From NCBI GenBank assembly GCA_025093985.1, contig JACAAK010000011.1, positions 1,178,001-1,242,000 of the forward strand: DNA of 64,000 nt. The letters run 5' to 3'. Position 1 is the first letter of the stretch; each line of letters starts with the position of its first letter. A program made the position numbers and the translations under genes. Origin of the DNA: Calvatia gigantea (taxonomy: Eukaryota > Basidiomycota > Agaricomycetes > Agaricales > Lycoperdaceae). The notes beneath the pieces were generated by a model. The model ran no database searches. It was not told where the DNA came from and saw only the letters and a list, made by a program, of their open reading frames with translations. This document shows positions 58,964-64,000 of this stretch, in pieces.

Positions 58964-59470
58964 GTGTTGGAATCACCAGTATTAGCCAAGTTAATCTTAT
59001 TATCAGTTGTTATCAGTATATCTTTATCTACTATTAGTCTATACCAACCTACTCAACTTTATTATCAGTCAATGTTAACTTTCATAGTCACCTTATCAGC
59101 AATGTTAGCTGAGTTAGTCTTGTTATCAGTTTTTATCAGTATATCCTTATTTGCTATCAGTCTATGCTAATCTAGTTAACTTTACTATTAGTCAATGTTA
59201 ACTTGACCTTATCAGCTAGTGTTAGCCAAGTTAATCTCATTATCAGTTGTTATCTTACTATCAGTCCATTCTTATCTACTATCAATCTACTCAACTTCAT
59301 TATCAATCAATGTTAACTTGTATAATCACCTTATCAGCTAGTGTTAGCCAAGTTAATCTCATTATCAGTTGTTATCTTACTATCAGTCCATTCTTATCTA
59401 CTATCAGGCTATACCAATCTACTCAGTCTTATTATCAGTCTATGTTAATGTATAATTATCTTATCAATAA
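58964..59470 (+). repeat. TTATCAG-type minisatellite, right part (about 122-bp higher-order period)
   Basis: Two near-identical units start ATCAGCTAGTGTTAGCCAAG at 59211 and 59333. Earlier units are more diverged. Same family and orientation as 42843-43107. Confidence 0.8.
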
Positions 59471-59559
59471 TCTTTGGCCAACCTGATAATCTGGCCAGCT
59501 TTTTGGCCAACTTGATAATCTGGCCAGCCCTCAGGCATTAGAGAGTAGAAGGATTTTAC

Positions 59560-59800
59560 ACCATATAGGTTGTTGAATTTTGTTACAGACTGAGTGTTGG
59601 TCTGCCAAAGCACCGAGGTGGCAGTGTTTGATGTGGTGGCAGTGTTTTTGATGCAAAGAATATAAGAAGGGAACAACTTTTGCTTAGTCAAAGCTGACCA
59701 ATTCTGACTAAGGCTGTGCAAAAGTAGCACAGGATTACCAATGCTGACTAAAATTTGTAAGCAAGGACCCCAGAAACACCATCATCCCCCTCTATAATGA
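59560..59800 (-). repeat. Helitron family 5' subterminal region (H2 copy)
   Basis: Counterpart of 42000-42282. Ends with the H2 5' terminus TCATTATAGAGGGG on the minus strand. Confidence 0.85.
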
Positions 59801-60578
59801 TGATGCGGTAAAGCTCCATGGGCACCATCACCACCAGTACCCATAGGCAAGAAGAATTATGATGGGGAACACAGACTCACCCGGTTCAGAACCCCCCACA
59901 CACAGCCAAGGCGGTTCGGTCTTAGTTGAGCACTGACATCTATGGTTTGGGTGACAGACGTCTTTTCCCAGGACCCACATCCTCAGCTAGCCAAAGAGAC
60001 GCAAACACTAAGCAGCCAATTTACGTTGTGCCGATATGAAATTGGCGGCAGTCTGGATTAAAATACTGCAATTCCGTTGACAATAAATCCAGTGTCACTC
60101 AAGGTGCAGAGAGAGCACAATATTTGTGGACTGCAGTCTACAGAATATCAGAAACGCATCTACGTGCTAAAAATAGCGATCAAGATTGTTGTTGTCAGGA
60201 TGTCATGACGTAACTCAAACCGGTCTCGAAACACACACATACGGGCAGCCTACCACTGGGTCGTTGCCCTTAGATTCTGGTATGAATCGGGTGTGGTATA
60301 CTGCTGTGCCTCGTGAGACCGAGAGACATGTCTAACAGCGATCTGTGTCTCCGTCTTGCCTCTGTTTTCCTTTCCTTACCTCAGAAGTTGTGAGTTGGTC
60401 CCACACCATAAATAATATCGACCCTGAGACGAACCCCACCGGCGCTGTTCGTCTCCAGCGCATCTATTGAAATTAATAAACTCACCCACTTGCTCCACTT
60501 GATCATCTTCTAATCAACTGCGCTCCATTCCCTGCGAGTCTCACATTGAGACTCGACGAGGTTTGGCCACTGACGACA
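59801..60578. other. Host sequence between Helitron H2 and the secreted-protein gene
   Basis: No gene recognised. Must contain the promoter of the 60579 gene. Confidence 0.5.
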
Positions 60579-61293
60579 ATGCGCACTCGACTACTCCCGA
60601 CTTTAGTTCGCTCTTTACTCGTGCTAGTATTCCTTTCCGGCCTTTCCCTAACCAATGCATCGCCTTTCCCACACAGTCCCCCTTTACCACCACGCTCGCC
60701 ATATTTCCCAAGAGCGGTTCCACCACATCCACCGCTCCTACCCCATTCACCAGTTCCACACCCAGCATCCTTACCCTCTTCCACAGCACACGACAACCGA
60801 CACGAACGCTACATCAAGCCCTTCGCAGATGCCGCAGCACGCTACAACCTCAAGTTCAAAAAATACTCACAATGGATCAAAGACCGTTCCAAATCAATGT
60901 GGCAAAAACATGCAGCACTCAAAACCTCTTCCTCTAAAACTTCTTCGAACGAGAAGAAGGACAACGGAAAATATGTCTCGCCCTACCTGACACAATTCGC
61001 TGATAAACACGATTCGTGGTGGTCTGTGGGTTTTGAATTTGGGATTATGTGGAGACATGTGTTGTGGGAGGTTGTGCCGGGGTGGTTTAGAGGTGCTGAG
61101 CCGCCTCAGAGGTGAGTTGAGGACATTCTTTTATTTATTTCTGTACTGAATGAGTGGATATAGAGAGGATATGTTCCTATTGCGAGCGATGGAACAGCCT
61201 TTGTATATGTCTGTGGACGAGCTACCTGATGTGTTCAAACCGCAAATGAGGGAGCAGGGCAAGGATGATGTGGAGGCTGATGGCAAGATGTGA
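60579..61293 (+). CDS. Secreted protein of unknown function
   Basis: The start at 60579 gives a clear signal peptide (MRTRLLPTLVRSLLVLVFLSGLSLTNA). A proline-rich stretch follows (SPPLPPRSPYFPRAVPPHPPL). A conserved-looking globular part contains YIKPFADAAARYNLKFKKYSQW and DSWWSVGFEFGIMWRHVLWEVVPGWF. One 52-nt intron (61112-61163, GTGAGT...TAG) joins PPQR to EDMFLLRAMEQPLY, and the frame ends at 61291-61293 in EADGKM. About 220 residues. I recognise no family. The single hydrophobic patch near the end of exon 1 might be membrane-associated. Confidence 0.65.
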
Positions 61294-61556
61294 GTGATCC
61301 GTTGAGTACTTCAAAAGCTTGTTAACTTTTAGCTTGTAGTTCTTCAACCGTGGATGATCGATAATTCTTGGTTTCTCGACCTATGACGACTAGATGATTT
61401 TAGACTTAACTTAATCTCTTGTACTATGTACCCGGATAATCATAACCACCAAGGTGGCTGGTATACCAAAAAATTCCTCGTGCGTGTTAGACAAATGAAT
61501 GACAAGCTACAAGAACTATATTATCGTACACCTTCCTCCGTCCTTCATTCCCTACT

Positions 61557-62696
61557 TCACCCACGCACTTTAATAACCTTCCGCTTCCCCTTCTGCACAT
61601 TCCCAGCAGCTGCACCAGGCAACATTCCAGCGTCTGGACTATTCATCCCAGCTTTCACAGCTTCAACCAAAATCCCCGTCGAAATCGCCGGCGAATACGC
61701 CGATACACGATTCGTCAAGGGCGGTTGAGGATTTGGAGGAACAGGTAACCGCCTGCCACTCTTCTTTTTCTTGGGATCGACGCTCAGAGTTGTTGTGGCT
61801 CCTGATTTGGACTGCTTGCCCGAAGCATTAACCGCTTGTTTACCCTTGCTATTGGCTGACTGTGCTGGAGCTGACGAGCCAGAACCTCCCGCTGCTGCAC
61901 CGACGGCGGCGGATTTGGCTACGGGTGGCGGTAAGGATTCTTGTTGCGACGAGAGATTGTATGGTGGCTTCGGGACATTTTCTGGTTTGAGTATTTGGAT
62001 TTGGAAACAGATAGTTTCAAGGAGCTGTTTCTCTGCATCGCACAAGTTGGAACTTTTAATAGACCGCTGATTTAAGTGTGGGGGAAGGGACGTACTGCTC
62101 TTGATCATAGGATTGACGAGTCTTCCATCCTTCTTCCACTGAACCCGTACACGGCCTGGGTTCTCCCAATCGCGGGGATGGGACTTGCTAACCTCGTGGA
62201 GGGTACCCAAGCCTAAGCGGTTCGCCGCATCAGCGATATCTTTGCTCAAGGGCCACCAGAGACTCTTGGCCCTCGCCACCCTTCGCTGGCCGGTCCCATA
62301 CGGGCGCTTCGCATCGAGGTAGATAGGATATACACATGTCCAACTTTTCATCCAGGATGATGTGTGTTAATGAGATAACATGGATAGAAAAGAGAGTAAC
62401 CTCAAACGTTATTGACCATTTGGGGATGGAGAGAGACAAGGAAAAGACACGAACGTCTTGTATGTACTGCTGTCCACTGTATTCACCGAGGCGCGAGGAG
62501 GCGATGCGGGTCCAGCGCGTCGATAGTCCGATAAGCCCATGTCGTCGTCCGAGTTGTCAGAGTTGGCTGGGTTGTTGTCATATCCGAGTTGTTCGAGCAG
62601 TGGCCCTCGTGTGCCTGTGTTAGGGAGAAGATGAGTGGGAAGTGGGAGGTCTGTGTCATCGTCAAATTCCTCGATGACGGCTGTTTTGCGGGACAT
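61557..62696 (-). CDS. SEC65: Signal recognition particle 19-kDa subunit (SRP19/Sec65)
   Basis: RNA-binding subunit of the SRP needed to assemble SRP54 on SRP RNA. The family core is plain: WTCVYPIYLDAKRPYGTGQRRVA, WWPLSKDIADAANRLGLGTLHEV, then HPRDWENPGRVRVQWKKDGRLVNP. An N-terminal acidic extension (MSRKTAVIEEFDDDTDLPLP) lies in exon 1. A poorly conserved C-terminal tail ends in a lysine-rich segment, KGKRKVIKVRG, as in yeast Sec65. An intron near 62,345-62,450 separates VDSSTYK from WTCVYPIYL; its donor is weak, so the exact join is uncertain. The start is the ATG at 62694-62696. It lies head to head with the small membrane-protein gene, with about 100 bp between the start codons. Confidence 0.93.
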
Positions 62697-62797
62697 TTGT
62701 TCTGAGTTGGTGGGTGAGAGATTGGCAGGGTGTTCTTGTCACGGAATTCAATCACTATCAACCTGGCGGTCGGTAATATTCCCACGCTTACCCTCTC

Positions 62798-63400
62798 ATG
62801 CTACCACGTTTCATGTAAGTGCCATCACTCATCTCAAAGTCTATCGCTCACAAGCAATATCTAGATGGTTGCTGGTACTTGTATATACGCTATGTGTTGC
62901 TGCACAGTCCAACGGTCTTACTTGCATACCCAGCGGCACCTGTGAAAAGTGCCCAGATGAAGCTGTACGTCTCTCGTCACTCCCCCTCAAACACCGACTC
63001 ACTACTGGGGCTTCAGCTACACCAGCCTTTCTGTCAGCCATTTGGCAACAGACGTCTTATGCACTGTCGGAACTCAACCTCCTCATCCCCACCCCCAACC
63101 ACCACAACAGGCCATGACGAATCCAACCCGGAGCACAGACCACACTATGCCCAACGTCCTCCCTCTGACCCTCCAGATCCACCTTCCTTACCCAACGATG
63201 ATGGAGAAACAATTTTGGCATGGGAATCTTGTGGACGCGTCGTCGCAACTGAGCGTGCCGACTTCTTCGAATTCGCATCCGTGAATCTCTTATTCGTATG
63301 TGTGAGCATTGGAGTCGTAGTATGGAGATCAAGGAGGATGAGAGCATTGCACGCGAGACAATTAGCTGCGAGGATTGACATGGTTGGGAGGAGGCGGTAA
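62798..63400 (+). CDS. Small cysteine-rich type I membrane protein, unknown function
   Basis: Three exons: 62798-62814, 62865-62964 and 63026-63400. The introns are 50 nt (GTAAGT...TAG) and 61 nt (GTACGT...CAG). The 17-nt first exon supplies the ATG and completes a signal peptide, MLPRFIWLLVLVYTLCVAAQ. The luminal part is Cys-rich (GLTCIPSGTCEKCPDEA, then PFCQPFGNRRLMHC). A Pro/Ser/Thr linker and one membrane span (FASVNLLFVCVSIGVVVW) follow, then a short basic tail RSRRMRALHARQLAARIDMV. About 163 residues. The topology is of an ER or Golgi single-pass protein; I do not know the family. It shares a short divergent promoter with SRP19. Confidence 0.65.
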
Positions 63401-64000
63401 TTAGATTCTTTGAGAGTTTAATCTGGAGTTATAATTGTGAGTGGTAGTTTCTGTTCTTCCGGGACTATGCTGATAGCTAGGTCATAGTATTGTTTCATTC
63501 GCTCTGCATTTTTACTGTATTCGCAACATTTCATAAGATTCAATGACACCTCGGACAAATACTTAGTACGCAGAGATAGTTAGTCCACATTTTCCAAAGC
63601 TATCATATGTCTCCAAGCCAAGGGGGTATGTCCGGAACTACATACCGACTATGGGCACCTAGTTGGACTTCATTGTGGACTCCAGCGCGAAGATGCCGCC
63701 TTACCGACGAATCAGGATTTCTCAGCTCGTGGACAACAGAGGTGGTCTCCCCCTCTCAGCCCCCGATTCATGACCCATGTACCACAAAGACGCAGACCAT
63801 TCCGCGGCAGAATAGCAGTGACGGGTGTGTGGAGGACGAGCGCTATCTTATGTTCTCCTAAATTTCTGATACCTCTATCCGCCCCCTTTTTTCCACAAAC
63901 TTTAGGTAGGAAGGGTGTGTGAGAGGAGCTATGGCAAGTGTGCGTGTGTGGTTTTGTTGTCTTTCCGTGTGCCGTAAACTGTTTCCTTCGAGCGCTCAGT
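63401..64000. other. Right edge of window, no supported gene
   Basis: An 84-codon plus-strand frame at 63607-63861 shows no domain. The 3' flank of the membrane-protein gene and whatever follows are cut by the window end. Confidence 0.45.

Noticed and set aside
60503..60796. Minus-strand frames rich in Gly/Val opposite the secreted protein
   Set aside because: Antisense shadow of the proline-rich coding region.
63607..63861. 84-codon frame near the right edge
   Set aside because: No recognisable domain; low-complexity composition.

Overview
The window reads as nuclear DNA of a filamentous basidiomycete, most likely a mushroom-forming Agaricomycete. Genes are dense and cut by many short introns: those I could place are about 48-67 nt, GT...AG. 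Protein families are fungal (Tao3/Mor2, an Ole1-type desaturase with fused cytochrome b5, Sec65/SRP19, a family-4 pectin lyase, an agaricomycete-style F-box protein). The transposons (Helitrons, chromoviruses, a Tc1 element) fit the same group. Exon structures were inferred by eye from reading frame and splice sites.

Bases 1-35,850 are host genes. In order: the 3' part of a Furry/Tao3/Mor2 cell-morphogenesis gene (+); MLH1 mismatch repair (-), sharing a 279-bp divergent promoter with a small CBS-domain gene (+); a multi-spanning receptor-like membrane protein (-); a 1.4-kb stretch without a gene; a near-perfect 2.74-kb tandem duplication of the 3' end of the Listerin (LTN1) gene, followed by the complete LTN1 (-); the delta-9 acyl-CoA desaturase (-); a secreted beta-lactamase-like serine hydrolase (-); a secreted rhamnogalacturonate lyase (+) flanked by two diverged direct repeats; an F-box protein (+); a PTEN-type phosphatase (+); and a tRNA-Asp(GTC) (-) with its Pol III T-run.

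Bases 36,003-59,800 are a transposon block, 160 bp upstream of the tRNA. Two Helitrons of one family lie head to tail on the minus strand with no base between them. H1 (36,003-42,282) carries a Rep-helicase frame broken by a single TAG. H2 (42,283-59,800) has the same termini but no Rep-helicase. It is filled with nested elements: a truncated Tc1 copy, an 8-kb chromovirus (gypsy-1, minus) containing a full-length second Tc1 copy, and a second related chromovirus (gypsy-2, plus) lacking its protease and its 3' LTR. The outer Helitron bases sit on an A/T target (A-TC...CTAG-T).

Bases 59,801-64,000 return to host genes: a secreted protein of unknown function (+), SRP19/SEC65 (-), and a small cysteine-rich single-pass membrane protein (+).

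Most notable: the tandem Helitron junction; an extra ORF downstream of pol in the chromoviruses, starting exactly 6 nt after the pol stop in both copies; a self-priming signature in the same retroelements; Tc1 terminal repeats that are themselves bounded by inverted sub-repeats; stop codons explained by C-to-T transitions; and the very young LTN1 duplication.
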